Below are positions 27,852 to 36,728 of a stretch of 64,000 bases of DNA, piece after piece; the stretch's first letter is position 1; each line of letters begins with the position of its first letter. A program made the translations under genes and the position numbers. This DNA is from Acinetobacter sp. WC-141 (GTDB taxonomy: Bacteria; Pseudomonadota; Gammaproteobacteria; Pseudomonadales; Moraxellaceae). The notes under the pieces are model-generated. The model saw nothing but the letters and a program-made list of their open reading frames with translations, searched no databases and was not told where the DNA came from. The stretch covers positions 1-64,000 of the forward strand of contig NZ_AMSS01000066.1 in assembly GCF_000313935.1 (NCBI RefSeq), given 5' to 3'.

Positions 27852-27981
27852 TTATAGCATAACTAAACTTTAATGATATTCAGTTGTCCGACATCATCAA
27901 CCCAGCCTTGAAGCATTTTCTCTCTTTCAGGCTGTAATAGTACAACTTTGCTTATTTCTTTTTATTATAAATGGTTGTTTT

Positions 27982-30168
27982 ATGTCGGTTTTAAACCTGA
28001 AAAATAGATTTCATTTAAAAGACCTCCTGTCAGGAGTTGTCGTATTTCTTGTGGCATTACCGCTGTGCTTGGGTATCGCTTTAGCCTCCGGAGCTCCCAT
28101 TATCTCTGGTATTATTGCTGGTATTGTAGGCGGTATTATTGTGGGTTTACTGAGTGGTTCCCACATCAGTGTCGCTGGTCCAGCAGCAGGCTTAACTGCT
28201 GTAATTCTTGTACAGTTAGAACAATTAGGCGGCAATTATGCCGCCTTTTTATTATGTATTATTTTTGCCGGTGTCCTGCAAATTCTATTTGGATTATTCA
28301 AATTAGGTTTTTTTGCGAACTTTATTCCAAATAATGTCATTTTAGGATTACTCGCGGCCATTGGTGTCATTCTGATTGCGACCCAATTACCTTATCTGTT
28401 TGGCCTTTCTGATTTTTCATGGAGACAGGTTTGGACTTCAACACCCGATGCCTTCCTTCAACGTTTTGATGGAGGAGCTGCACTTATTGGTTTGCTCAGT
28501 TTATTTCTAATTTTAGCGTGGGATAGTAGTCCACTCAAAAAATTAGCTTTACCTTCGGCATTGATTGCGGTTGTGCTCGCAGCAGTTTTAAATTTTGTTT
28601 TGGTAAGTATGGGATCTCCATGGGCAGTGCAAATTGATAATCTCATTCAATTACCAAATATATTACAAGCACCCGAAGAGGTATTAATTTTTCCTGACTT
28701 TAGCTATTTAGCTGAGCCTATGATTTACACAGGGGCAATTACTCTGGCTGTCGTGGCATCTTTAGAAACATTATTGAATCTGGAAGCCGCAGATAAAATT
28801 GATCCTCAAAAACGTTCTTCACCTCCTAACCGTGAACTTTGGGCACAAGGCACAGGTAATATTATTTCTGGTTTAATTGGTGGAATGCCCGTCACCTCAG
28901 TGATTGTGCGTAGTTCGGTGAATGCAAATACAGGCGCGCGTAGTAAATGCTCTACCATTATTCATGGTGTATTGTTGCTGTTAGCGGTTTTGTTCTTCGT
29001 GCCATTAATGAACATGATTCCTCTATCTGCGTTGGCTGCAATCCTCATCGTGACAGGCTTTAAACTTACTCATCCAAAACTCTTTAAACAGCTTTATCAA
29101 AAGGGCTGGAAACAATTTTTACCTTTTATTATTACCTTGGTTGCAATTTTGCTGACCGATCTTTTAATGGGAATTTTAATTGGCCTATTCACCAGTAGTG
29201 CTTTTATTCTCTATGGTAATTTTAATAAAGGTATTCGCGTTTATAGAGAGAAGCGCTTACATGGCGTAGTGACTCGTATTGAACTCCCATCACAAGTGAC
29301 CTTTCTTAATCGTTCTGCGCTTATTTCAGCATTGGAACATGTGCATAAACATCAGCAACTCATTATTGATGCGACTCAATGTGATTCGATTGATCCTGAT
29401 ATCTATCAAGTTATTCAAGATTATCAAAATGAAACTGCAATTAAACGTGAGGTCAACCTTAAACTCGTTGGGTTCAAACAGCACTATCAAGATGTTGACG
29501 ATGCGATACTTGATATTGATATTAGTACACATGATTTGCAACAAAAGTTGAGTCCACAGCAGGTTGTAAACTTACTTAAAGAAGGGAATGAACGCTTTGT
29601 AAAAAATGAACGTCTACAACGAGATATTTACCGACAAATTCGTGTAACTGCAGACGAAGGGCAGCATCCGATCGCAGCAGTTCTTGGTTGTATGGACTCA
29701 CGGGCACCCACCGAGATGATTTTTGATGTGGGTATTGGTGATCTGTTTAGCTTACGAATCGCGGGTAATATTGCTGGTCAGAAAGTATTAGGTTCACTTG
29801 AGTTTGCTTGTCAGGCTAAAGGTTCTAAAGTGATTGTGGTGTTAGGGCATACCGATTGCGGTGCTGTGACGAGTGCATGTCAATTACGCTTAGAGCATAA
29901 GCAAGTGGCTGATGTGAAAGAAATGCCACATATTCAATATGTGCTTGGCCCATTAATGCATTCGGTTGATAGCGTATATGACATTATGCAGCCACGTGAG
30001 TTAGGTAATGCTTTTATTAGTCAGGTTACTGCCATGAATGTTCACTACAATATTCAATATATTATCAACAACAGCAGTGTGCTTAAAGATATGGTTGATC
30101 GAGGTGAGATCGTAGTTGTGGGTGCAATTTACGATGTAAAGACAGGACATGTTCAGTTTCTTGATTGA
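27982..30168 (+). CDS. SulP-family anion transporter fused to beta-carbonic anhydrase
   Basis: A 728-aa two-domain membrane protein. Residues about 1-410 form a SulP transporter with ten or more hydrophobic segments (SGVVVFLVALPLCLGIALAS, GLLSGSHISVAGPAAGLTAV). A short STAS-like linker follows (about 430-500), then a complete beta-carbonic anhydrase domain (about 535-728). Zinc and catalytic residues are present: C570, D572 and R574 (GCMDSRAP), H623 and C626 (GHTDCGAV). The fusion suggests a bicarbonate importer coupled to CO2/HCO3- interconversion, rather than sulfate uptake. It is monocistronic with its own terminator. Confidence 0.93.
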   Translation: MSVLNLKNRFHLKDLLSGVVVFLVALPLCLGIALASGAPIISGIIAGIVGGIIVGLLSGSHISVAGPAAGLTAVILVQLEQLGGNYAAFLLCIIFAGVLQILFGLFKLGFFANFIPNNVILGLLAAIGVILIATQLPYLFGLSDFSWRQVWTSTPDAFLQRFDGGAALIGLLSLFLILAWDSSPLKKLALPSALIAVVLAAVLNFVLVSMGSPWAVQIDNLIQLPNILQAPEEVLIFPDFSYLAEPMIYTGAITLAVVASLETLLNLEAADKIDPQKRSSPPNRELWAQGTGNIISGLIGGMPVTSVIVRSSVNANTGARSKCSTIIHGVLLLLAVLFFVPLMNMIPLSALAAILIVTGFKLTHPKLFKQLYQKGWKQFLPFIITLVAILLTDLLMGILIGLFTSSAFILYGNFNKGIRVYREKRLHGVVTRIELPSQVTFLNRSALISALEHVHKHQQLIIDATQCDSIDPDIYQVIQDYQNETAIKREVNLKLVGFKQHYQDVDDAILDIDISTHDLQQKLSPQQVVNLLKEGNERFVKNERLQRDIYRQIRVTADEGQHPIAAVLGCMDSRAPTEMIFDVGIGDLFSLRIAGNIAGQKVLGSLEFACQAKGSKVIVVLGHTDCGAVTSACQLRLEHKQVADVKEMPHIQYVLGPLMHSVDSVYDIMQPRELGNAFISQVTAMNVHYNIQYIINNSSVLKDMVDRGEIVVVGAIYDVKTGHVQFLD

Positions 30169-30181
30169 TCAGTTCTTTAGT

Positions 30182-30215
30182 TAAAAAAAGCGCCTTATTT
30201 AAGGCGCTTTTTTTA
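30182..30215. terminator. Bidirectional terminator
   Basis: AAAAAAAGCGCCTTA pairs with TAAGGCGCTTTTTTT. It separates the SulP-carbonic anhydrase gene from the convergent dehydrogenase gene. Confidence 0.9.
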
Positions 30216-30235
30216 ACTATGCTATTAACTCAAGA

Positions 30236-31126
30236 TTACCAGTGTTCGCCTGGGAAGATCCGTGCATATGCTTTTTGTGCCCAGTTTAATTTCTCGGTTT
30301 TTTCACCTTTTGCTGCATCTGAACTTGGGAATAAACGGAAACCAATCGACATAAACATATTGTTAATGCCTGGTGCAACCGAATATGTCATTGAAGCTAA
30401 TCGGCCTAAGTTAGTTGCCATACGCTTTGGACGTTTCACAATTGCATAAGCAATTAAGTCAGCAGCCTGCTCAGGTGAAAGTGTTGGTACATATTTATAA
30501 ATTTTAGTGGGTGCAATCATTGGGGTGCGAACCAATGGCATATAAATTGAAGTAATCGCAATTTTATGCGCATGAACTTCGGCCGATAGACAGCGGCTAA
30601 ATGCATCAAGAGCAGCTTTAGACGCGACATAAGCAGAAAAGCGAGTCGCATTTGCTAATACACCAATCGAGCTAATATTAATGATTTGCCCATCTTTACG
30701 CTGAATCATATGCGGCAAAATATTGAGAACTAAACGTACGGCGCCAAAATAATTTAATTGCATGGTACGTTCAAAGTCATGAAAACGATCATAAGACTCA
30801 TGTACGGCACGGCGAATAGAGCGACCTGCGTTATTAATTAAAATATCAATGTGATTAACAGTCGCTAAAATTTCTTTAGACACTTGATCAATCATGTCCA
30901 TATCGTTGAGATCACATGGGAAAATTGATGCCTTACCGCCACGACTTTCAATATCTGCTTTCACTTCTTCCAAAGTTTCTTGAGTACGGGCAACCAGTAA
31001 AACATGGGCACCAGCATCAGCAAGCTTATTTGAAATCGTTAATCCGATTCCACTCGAGGCGCCTGTCACTAAAATGACTTTATCTTGTACCTTTTCCTGG
31101 AACAGAGCTTCTAATTTTTTATTCAC
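30236..31126 (-). CDS. Short-chain dehydrogenase/reductase
   Basis: A 296-aa classical SDR. The NAD(P)-binding motif TGASSGIG is at 21-28, the NNAG motif near 98-101, and the catalytic S152/S153, Y166 and K170 are intact (ISSIGVLANATRFSAYVASK). The C-terminal extension of about 50 residues (SMTYSVAPGINNMFMSIGFR) is seen in acyl-CoA- or lipid-related SDRs. The substrate is unknown. It stands alone between convergent neighbours. Confidence 0.9.
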   Translation of the reverse strand: MNKKLEALFQEKVQDKVILVTGASSGIGLTISNKLADAGAHVLLVARTQETLEEVKADIESRGGKASIFPCDLNDMDMIDQVSKEILATVNHIDILINNAGRSIRRAVHESYDRFHDFERTMQLNYFGAVRLVLNILPHMIQRKDGQIINISSIGVLANATRFSAYVASKAALDAFSRCLSAEVHAHKIAITSIYMPLVRTPMIAPTKIYKYVPTLSPEQAADLIAYAIVKRPKRMATNLGRLASMTYSVAPGINNMFMSIGFRLFPSSDAAKGEKTEKLNWAQKAYARIFPGEHW

Positions 31127-31357
31127 AGCATTTTACCTAAGTAGGGGCAGGGACTATTTATTCCGGTATGTAATTTTTATTTTTTACAACCGTAGGTTCA
31201 TCCAGATGAACTCATAAATATTGCTCATATCTTAATAGATGTTTAAAAATTGTCTAGTATGTAAATATATGAAATTTAACAATTTATTTAGAGTAAAAAC
31301 TCTAAATTAGTATCTTAATCCATTAATTGTTTTAAGTTGTAGAATGAATAAAAAATG

Positions 31358-31388
31358 AAAAAAGCCTCTATTTCCAGAGGCTTGTTAA
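31358..31388 (-). terminator. Terminator of metY
   Basis: AAGCCTCT pairs with AGAGGCTT around ATTTCC. On the minus strand a T-run follows (the A-rich stretch before 31363), 13 bases after the metY stop. Confidence 0.7.
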
Positions 31389-31400
31389 GTAGTTTAAAAA

Positions 31401-32678
31401 TTACACAGCTGAAAGTGCTTGTTCTAAATCGGCAATTAAGTCATCAATATGCTCAATTCCAATTGAAAGACGAACCATATCTTCGCTTACACCAGCAGAT
31501 TTAAGTTCTTGTTCATTGAGCTGGCGATGAGTCGTCGTTGCAGGATGACATGCCAAACTTTTTGCATCACCAATATTCACAAGACGAGTAAATAGCTGAA
31601 GTGCATCAATGAACCGAGTACCGCCTTCGAGACCATCTTGTACGCCGAAAGATAAAATTGCAGAAGGTTTACCTTTTACATATTTTTGAGCAAGTTGGTG
31701 CTGTGGATGATCTTTTAAACCTGCGTAGTTGACCCATTTTACTTTTGGATGAGTCTGTAAATATTCCGCAATTTTTTGAGCATTTTCAGTATGGCGCTCC
31801 ATGCGGAGGTTTAGAGTTTCTAAGCCTTGTAAAATTAAGAAAACACTCAGTGGGCTAATTGCCGCGCCTGTATTACGTAATGGAACTACGCGTGCGCGGG
31901 CAATATAAGCAGCTTCACCTAAAGCTTCGACATAATTAACCCCGTGATAACTTGGGTCAGGCGTGTTCAAAACTTTAAAACGTTCCGGATATTTACCCCA
32001 AGGGAATTTACCGCTATCTACAATCGCACCGCCAATACTATTGCCATGCCCACCAATATATTTAGTAAGCGAATGAATGACGATATCGGCCCCATATTCA
32101 AAAGGTTTTAATAAGGCAGGGGTAGCGACTGTATTATCTACAATTACTGGAACTCCATATTCATGTGCGACGTTTGAAATTGCTTCTAAATCGATAATAT
32201 TTCCAAGTGGGTTACCAATTGACTCAACAAAAACAAGTTTCGTCTTATCATCAATTAAGTCACGTAAGCTTTCGGGCTTTTGGTAATCAAAAAAGCGGAC
32301 CTCAATACCTTGTTTTGGCAAGGTATGGGCAAATAGATTATACGTTCCTCCATATAAAGTTGAGACAGAAGCAATATTGTCTCCTGCTTCGGTAATGGTT
32401 TGAATTGAGTAAGTAATTGCTGCCATTCCAGAAGCCAAGGCTAAAGCACCAATTCCGCCTTCGAGTGCAGCAAGGCGTTGCTCAAGTACAGCAGTAGTCG
32501 GGTTCATAATACGGGTATAAATATTGCCCTGAACTTTTAAATCAAAAAGATCGGCACCGTGTTGTGTATTATCAAATGCATAAGAAGTGGTTTGATAAAT
32601 AGGAACCGCAACTGCTTTTGTGGTTGCTTCTGGTGAATAACCAGCATGGATTGCTAAGGTTTCATCTTTATAAGTCAT
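31401..32678 (-). CDS. metY: O-acetylhomoserine sulfhydrylase
   Basis: A 425-aa PLP enzyme of the Cys/Met metabolism family that makes homocysteine from O-acetylhomoserine and sulfide. The PLP lysine is K206 (IHSLTKYIGGHGNS), the pyridine-ring Asp lies in VIVDNTVATP, and the tyrosine/arginine phosphate contacts are in GNIYTRIMNPTTAVLEQRLA. Length (425) and the GALALASGMAAITYSI region fit the sulfhydrylase rather than cystathionine gamma-synthase (about 385 aa). It is monocistronic; no riboswitch-like structure is evident upstream. Confidence 0.93.
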   Translation of the reverse strand: MTYKDETLAIHAGYSPEATTKAVAVPIYQTTSYAFDNTQHGADLFDLKVQGNIYTRIMNPTTAVLEQRLAALEGGIGALALASGMAAITYSIQTITEAGDNIASVSTLYGGTYNLFAHTLPKQGIEVRFFDYQKPESLRDLIDDKTKLVFVESIGNPLGNIIDLEAISNVAHEYGVPVIVDNTVATPALLKPFEYGADIVIHSLTKYIGGHGNSIGGAIVDSGKFPWGKYPERFKVLNTPDPSYHGVNYVEALGEAAYIARARVVPLRNTGAAISPLSVFLILQGLETLNLRMERHTENAQKIAEYLQTHPKVKWVNYAGLKDHPQHQLAQKYVKGKPSAILSFGVQDGLEGGTRFIDALQLFTRLVNIGDAKSLACHPATTTHRQLNEQELKSAGVSEDMVRLSIGIEHIDDLIADLEQALSAV

Positions 32679-32886
32679 GATTACTTCATCTTCGTGAGTT
32701 AAATATTGAGCGAGTCTAGCCTAAAATTCATATTGAAAATTGCAGAAATTCTGGTTTGTTTTCTAATTTTAGGAATAAAGATAGAAAAATATACGCTGAA
32801 ACGCTGTATAAATCTTATACATAAACATTTTGCAACTTATTGAAAAAGAAAATTGTTTGATAAATCCGTACGATGGAAATCATAAC

Positions 32887-32916
32887 TTCAAGTCAATGAG
32901 GTTTTCAGCGTATAAT
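32887..32916 (+). promoter_or_regulatory. Promoter of ettA
   Basis: TTCAAG (32887-32892), 18-base spacer, perfect TATAAT (32911-32916). Transcription would start near 32922, which excludes an ettA start codon at 32830. Confidence 0.6.
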
Positions 32917-32973
32917 ACGCGCGATTATTTATCGCTTATGCGATGTATTGGTTTTTCAATTGAGGAGTCCTGC

Positions 32974-34635
32974 GTGGCCCAATATATTTATACGATGAAC
33001 CGAGTGTCTAAGATGGTTCCGCCAAAGCGCGAAATCTTAAAAGACATCTCTTTATCATTTTTCCCGGGTGCCAAAATTGGTGTGCTCGGTTTGAACGGTG
33101 CAGGTAAATCTACCCTGCTTCGTATTATGGCTGGCGTAGATAAAGATTTCTCTGGTGAGGCTCGTGCACAACCTGGAATTAAAATCGGCTATTTAGAGCA
33201 AGAACCGCCACTTGATCCAACTAAAGACGTTCGTGGTAACGTTGAAGATGGCGTACGTGAAGCTTTAGATGCATTAGAACGTCTTGATCAGGTTTTTGCA
33301 GAATATGCAGATCCAGATGCAGATTTTGATGCACTTGCAAAAGAGCAGGAAAAATTAGAATCAATTATCCATGCTTGGGATGCACACAACCTAAACAACC
33401 AGCTTGAAATTGCTGCGGATGCTTTGAATCTTCCAGCTTGGGATGCAGACGTAACATTACTTTCTGGTGGTGAGCGTCGTCGTGTTGCACTTTGCCGTTT
33501 ATTACTTTCTAAACCAGATATGTTACTTCTGGATGAACCGACGAACCATTTAGATGCAGAATCTGTAACTTGGTTAGAACGTTTCTTGAAAGATTTCCCA
33601 GGCACTATCGTTGCGATTACGCATGACCGTTATTTCTTGGATAACGTGGCTGAGTGGATTCTTGAACTTGACCGTGGTATGGGTATTCCTTATCAAGGTA
33701 ACTATTCTTCTTGGTTAGAACAAAAGAATGCTCGTTTAGAGCAGGAAAATAAACAAGAAGAATCTTTTGCTAAAGCATTGAAAAAAGAACTTGAATGGGT
33801 TCGTTCAAATGCTAAAGGCCAGCAAAAGAAAAACAAAGCGCGTATGGAACGTTTTGAAGAGCTTAACTCTAAAGAATTCCAACAACGTAATGAAACTTCT
33901 GAAATCTATATTCCACCTGGCCCACGTTTGGGTAACAAAGTTGTGGAAGTGGAAGGTATCAGTAAGTCATTTGACGGTCGCTTGTTGTACGAAAACTTAA
34001 CGTTTACCGTACCTCCAACAGCGATTGTTGGTATCGTTGGTCCAAACGGTGCGGGTAAAACGACTTTATTCCGTATGATGACTGGCGAACAGCAACCTGA
34101 TACAGGTACTGTGACCTTAGGTGAGTCAGTTAAAGTGGCTTATGTTGGTCAGATTCGTGACACTCTAGATAATAATAAAACTGTTTGGGAAGAAGTTTCT
34201 GGCGGTTTAGATATCTTAAAAATCGGTGATTACGAAATCGCATCGCGTGCTTATATCGGCCGTTTTAACTTTAAAGGTCAAGATCAGCAAAAACGTGTAG
34301 GTGAATTGTCTGGTGGTGAACGTAACCGTTTACAACTGGCGAAGATCTTACAGTTAGGTGCAAATGTAATCTTACTGGATGAGCCATCAAACGACTTGGA
34401 TATTGAAACTTTACGTGCGCTTGAGGATGCAATTCTTGTATTCCCAGGTACGGTAATGGTGGTATCGCATGACCGTTGGTTCCTTGACCGTATTGCGACA
34501 CATATCTTGTCATTTGAAAATGAACAGCCAGAATTCTACGCAGGTAACTATGCAGAATACGAAGCATATCGTCAGTCACGTTTAGGTGACGATGCTGTTC
34601 AAAAGCGTACGAAATACAAAAAAATTAGCGGGTAA
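32974..34635 (+). CDS. ettA: Energy-dependent translational throttle protein EttA (ABC-F)
   Basis: A ribosome-associated ABC-F protein that gates entry into elongation according to ATP level. The start is GTG 32974, preceded by GAGGAG, giving 553 aa (E. coli EttA 555). An in-frame ATG at 32830 precedes the promoter and is rejected. Two ATPase domains are visible, each with Walker A (LGLNGAGKST, VGPNGAGKTT), signature (LSGGERRRVAL, LSGGERNRLQL) and Walker B (LLLDEPTNHLD, ILLDEPSNDLD). The linker between them carries the P-site tRNA interaction motif. It has no membrane domain. Confidence 0.95.
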   Translation: MAQYIYTMNRVSKMVPPKREILKDISLSFFPGAKIGVLGLNGAGKSTLLRIMAGVDKDFSGEARAQPGIKIGYLEQEPPLDPTKDVRGNVEDGVREALDALERLDQVFAEYADPDADFDALAKEQEKLESIIHAWDAHNLNNQLEIAADALNLPAWDADVTLLSGGERRRVALCRLLLSKPDMLLLDEPTNHLDAESVTWLERFLKDFPGTIVAITHDRYFLDNVAEWILELDRGMGIPYQGNYSSWLEQKNARLEQENKQEESFAKALKKELEWVRSNAKGQQKKNKARMERFEELNSKEFQQRNETSEIYIPPGPRLGNKVVEVEGISKSFDGRLLYENLTFTVPPTAIVGIVGPNGAGKTTLFRMMTGEQQPDTGTVTLGESVKVAYVGQIRDTLDNNKTVWEEVSGGLDILKIGDYEIASRAYIGRFNFKGQDQQKRVGELSGGERNRLQLAKILQLGANVILLDEPSNDLDIETLRALEDAILVFPGTVMVVSHDRWFLDRIATHILSFENEQPEFYAGNYAEYEAYRQSRLGDDAVQKRTKYKKISG

Positions 34636-34647
34636 TTTCTGCTAATT

Positions 34648-34677
34648 GAAAAAACCAGCCTAAGGGCTGGTTTTTTG
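34648..34677. terminator. Bidirectional terminator, copy 1 of a duplicated hairpin
   Basis: AAAACCAGCC-TA-AGGGCTGGTTTT at 34651-34674, with A and T tracts. It lies between ettA (plus) and the Sel1 gene (minus). The same 24-base core recurs at 35381-35404. Confidence 0.9.
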
Positions 34678-34679
34678 TT

Positions 34680-35063
34680 TTATGAGAAAGCTAGTTTACT
34701 AAATGCTTCCTCTAGGCAACGCTCGGCATCAGGGTGACCTTGACTGGCTGCTTTTTTCAGCCATTTTTCAGCTTCACTATAATTCTTATCGAGGCCAAAT
34801 TGACCATTTAGATAACCAATACCAAGTTTAAATGAAGCATCGGCGTTACCTCTTAAAGCTGCGCGGAGGTAGCACCACATTGCATTGCGGTCGTTTGGAG
34901 TAATATCTAGCCAATTTTGCATACGTTCATGATCTTGTACGGCTAACTCTTCAAAGCGTAAACCTTGTTCAATTTCATCTACAGCTTGCGAATGCATATC
35001 GGCATGTAAGTTTTCAAAAGCAAACAAGTGATTAAGCCCATGCTTGATTGATTTCATATTCAT
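34680..35063 (-). CDS. Sel1-repeat protein
   Basis: A 127-aa cytoplasmic helical protein. The C-terminal part carries Sel1-like repeats: RAALRGNADASFKLGIGYLN (about 67-86) and AEKWLKKAASQGHPDAERCL (about 97-116). The N-terminal 60 residues are acidic and unrelated. Sel1 proteins mediate protein-protein contacts. No partner is suggested by the neighbours. The start at ATG 35063 (MNMKSIKHG) has GGGAG upstream; the second Met is an alternative. Confidence 0.8.
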   Translation of the reverse strand: MNMKSIKHGLNHLFAFENLHADMHSQAVDEIEQGLRFEELAVQDHERMQNWLDITPNDRNAMWCYLRAALRGNADASFKLGIGYLNGQFGLDKNYSEAEKWLKKAASQGHPDAERCLEEAFSKLAFS

Positions 35064-35425
35064 GATAGTCTCCCTTGTTCCTCAATTTGATTGAATTGAC
35101 TCACACTTTTAAGCTAGTCCCTTATATTGAAATCTTATGTTTTTTTTTTGTAAATGTGATATAGCGCATTTGGATGAAAAATAGTGAGGTTTTGGCTTAC
35201 ATAAAAGTTACACGTGTTTTTACGCTAAGCGATATTTATATGAGTTTCTCTTCTATAACTGCGATAAAAATAGGCTCCAAAAACTAAAAGATAATTTTTA
35301 TTTGATATTTTCGACTTTTTATTTTTCCATAAAATCTTATTAAAATTTATAAATATCAAACAAAAGAAATTTTTTTAAACAAAACCAGCCTAAGGGCTGG
35401 TTTTGTTTTATGCCTTTTATAGGTG
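35064..35425. other. AT-rich intergenic region
   Basis: About 360 bases, with T-runs near 35135 and an A/T-rich stretch at 35290-35380. The only clear element is the duplicated hairpin at 35381-35404, which terminates the lipoprotein gene. No ORF or tRNA is supported. The Sel1 gene promoter should lie in the right-hand part, but no good consensus is visible. Confidence 0.5.
35379..35406. terminator. Terminator of the lipoprotein gene, copy 2 of a duplicated hairpin
   Basis: An identical 24-base core to 34651-34674 (AAAACCAGCC, TA, AGGGCTGGTTTT). On the minus strand it follows the lipoprotein stop by about 20 bases. Confidence 0.8.
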
Positions 35426-36118
35426 TTATTTAGTAAAGTCCCCGTGTAGGTCAGACCAAATTAATGATGGGGCTACCATAATCACATCAAAGGTCATTGC
35501 TAAAGGGTACAAAGCCATACGTGTTACACGTTTAAACGGATGTTTCTTTGTTATTTCATCTTTTTGTTGTAAGACGATCGAGTAAGGGACTGAGAGTTGC
35601 TGTTGAATCTTTTGTTTCTCTACTTTTTGATAAACCTTTCCTTTAAAGCGGATGATGGTGAAAGGGTAAAAAACTTGTTGTTGATTTTCCATCGCCATGA
35701 ATTGATTTTTAAAACCTAATGTTTTTAAAAGTTCCTTTTGCTTCTCATCCATTTTGGACGTAGGAATATTATAACGAATCGTTATTTCGCCATGGAAATG
35801 AGTGGAATCATCCATCTCCAGTACAAGAGGTGAGGGTGTTTTTAACGTTCTTTGTTCTGCAGGAATGCTTTTAATAATATTTAGAAGGTTTGAGCTGCCA
35901 TCCGTCATCAAATAGTTATAGTCTTTACCGACAAATATGAAACCATATTCCTGCTGATCTTGGACTGCTTGACCCAAGGCAATAATTTGATCGGTTTTTA
36001 AAACAGTAGTTTTAACTTCGGTGGTTTCATTTGGTAAAGCGGTGGACAACATACTCGTTGCGCAGCCAGTTAAGCCGAGGGCAATTGTTAATATAGATGC
36101 GGAAAAAAGCTTGTACAT
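35426..36118 (-). CDS. Putative outer-membrane lipoprotein
   Basis: A 230-aa protein with a lipoprotein signal peptide (MYKLFSASILTIALGLTGCA) and the lipobox LTGC, lipidated Cys at 19; the next residue is Ala, which favours outer-membrane sorting. The mature part has alternating beta segments (YGFIFVGKDYNYLMTDGSS, FHGEITIRYNIP) and a hydrophobic patch near the C-terminus (VTRMALYPLAMTFDVIMVAP), typical of Acinetobacter-type YcgR-unrelated small lipoproteins. I do not recognise a function. Confidence 0.8.
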   Translation of the reverse strand: MYKLFSASILTIALGLTGCATSMLSTALPNETTEVKTTVLKTDQIIALGQAVQDQQEYGFIFVGKDYNYLMTDGSSNLLNIIKSIPAEQRTLKTPSPLVLEMDDSTHFHGEITIRYNIPTSKMDEKQKELLKTLGFKNQFMAMENQQQVFYPFTIIRFKGKVYQKVEKQKIQQQLSVPYSIVLQQKDEITKKHPFKRVTRMALYPLAMTFDVIMVAPSLIWSDLHGDFTK

Positions 36119-36269
36119 AATGATTACTCAAAAGAAATTATTTTTGTCTCGTCTAACGTGAGATAAGTTCTAAATTAAAAGGTGAGGATTTGTGAATCGA
36201 GGTTTTGTAATTTTATTACATGCCTAGAGCCTGTTATAGTGGCTTTGTTCAACTTTTTAGTTTAATGGT

Positions 36270-36674
36270 GTGCTTTTGCCACGTTCCGCAATTTTTATGT
36301 CCATCTTGTTTAGTTTGCTCATATTCCAGAGTTTATGGAATGTGGCGGCAGCATTTTGCGCGCATGAAAATCAGGAAAAAGCATTGCATCATTTTGGGCA
36401 TCATGCAGCTTTGAATGTATATCAACCGTCACATCAAGCTTATTCTGAACAGAAAGATGCCGGAAACACTTCTCATAAAGCACCTTTAAATTTGCAAGAC
36501 CATCATGATCACTTGCCTTCATGTTTTCATGTGGTGATGACTGAAGTTGCAAAGCAAGCTGAAGCGCCTGTAGTGCATGTGCAGGAACTCTCACAAATTT
36601 ATCACTGGTCTAATTCTTACCAGTCACCCCATCTTACTGCTTTAAAACCTCCTCCTGTTTTAACCCCGCTATAG
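36270..36674 (+). CDS. czcI: CzcI-like His-rich exported protein
   Basis: A 134-aa protein preceding czcC on the same strand. A hydrophobic signal (MSILFSLLIFQSLWNVAAA) is followed by a His-rich mature region (LHHFGHH, NLQDHHDHLPSC) suited to Zn/Cd/Co binding in the periplasm. The position and composition match CzcI, thought to tune czc expression or activity. The start is uncertain: GTG 36270 or ATG 36297 (MSILFS). Neither has a clear ribosome-binding site. Confidence 0.75.
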   Translation: MLLPRSAIFMSILFSLLIFQSLWNVAAAFCAHENQEKALHHFGHHAALNVYQPSHQAYSEQKDAGNTSHKAPLNLQDHHDHLPSCFHVVMTEVAKQAEAPVVHVQELSQIYHWSNSYQSPHLTALKPPPVLTPL

Positions 36675-36728
36675 GTGGGGTAGCCAAAACAAGCCCACCG
36701 CATCTCTTATTTATTGCGGGGCAAAAAC

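Noticed and set aside
32679-32973. SAM or other riboswitch in the metY/ettA intergenic region
   Set aside because: No paired helices or conserved riboswitch core could be recognised; the region is explained by the ettA promoter and AT-rich DNA.
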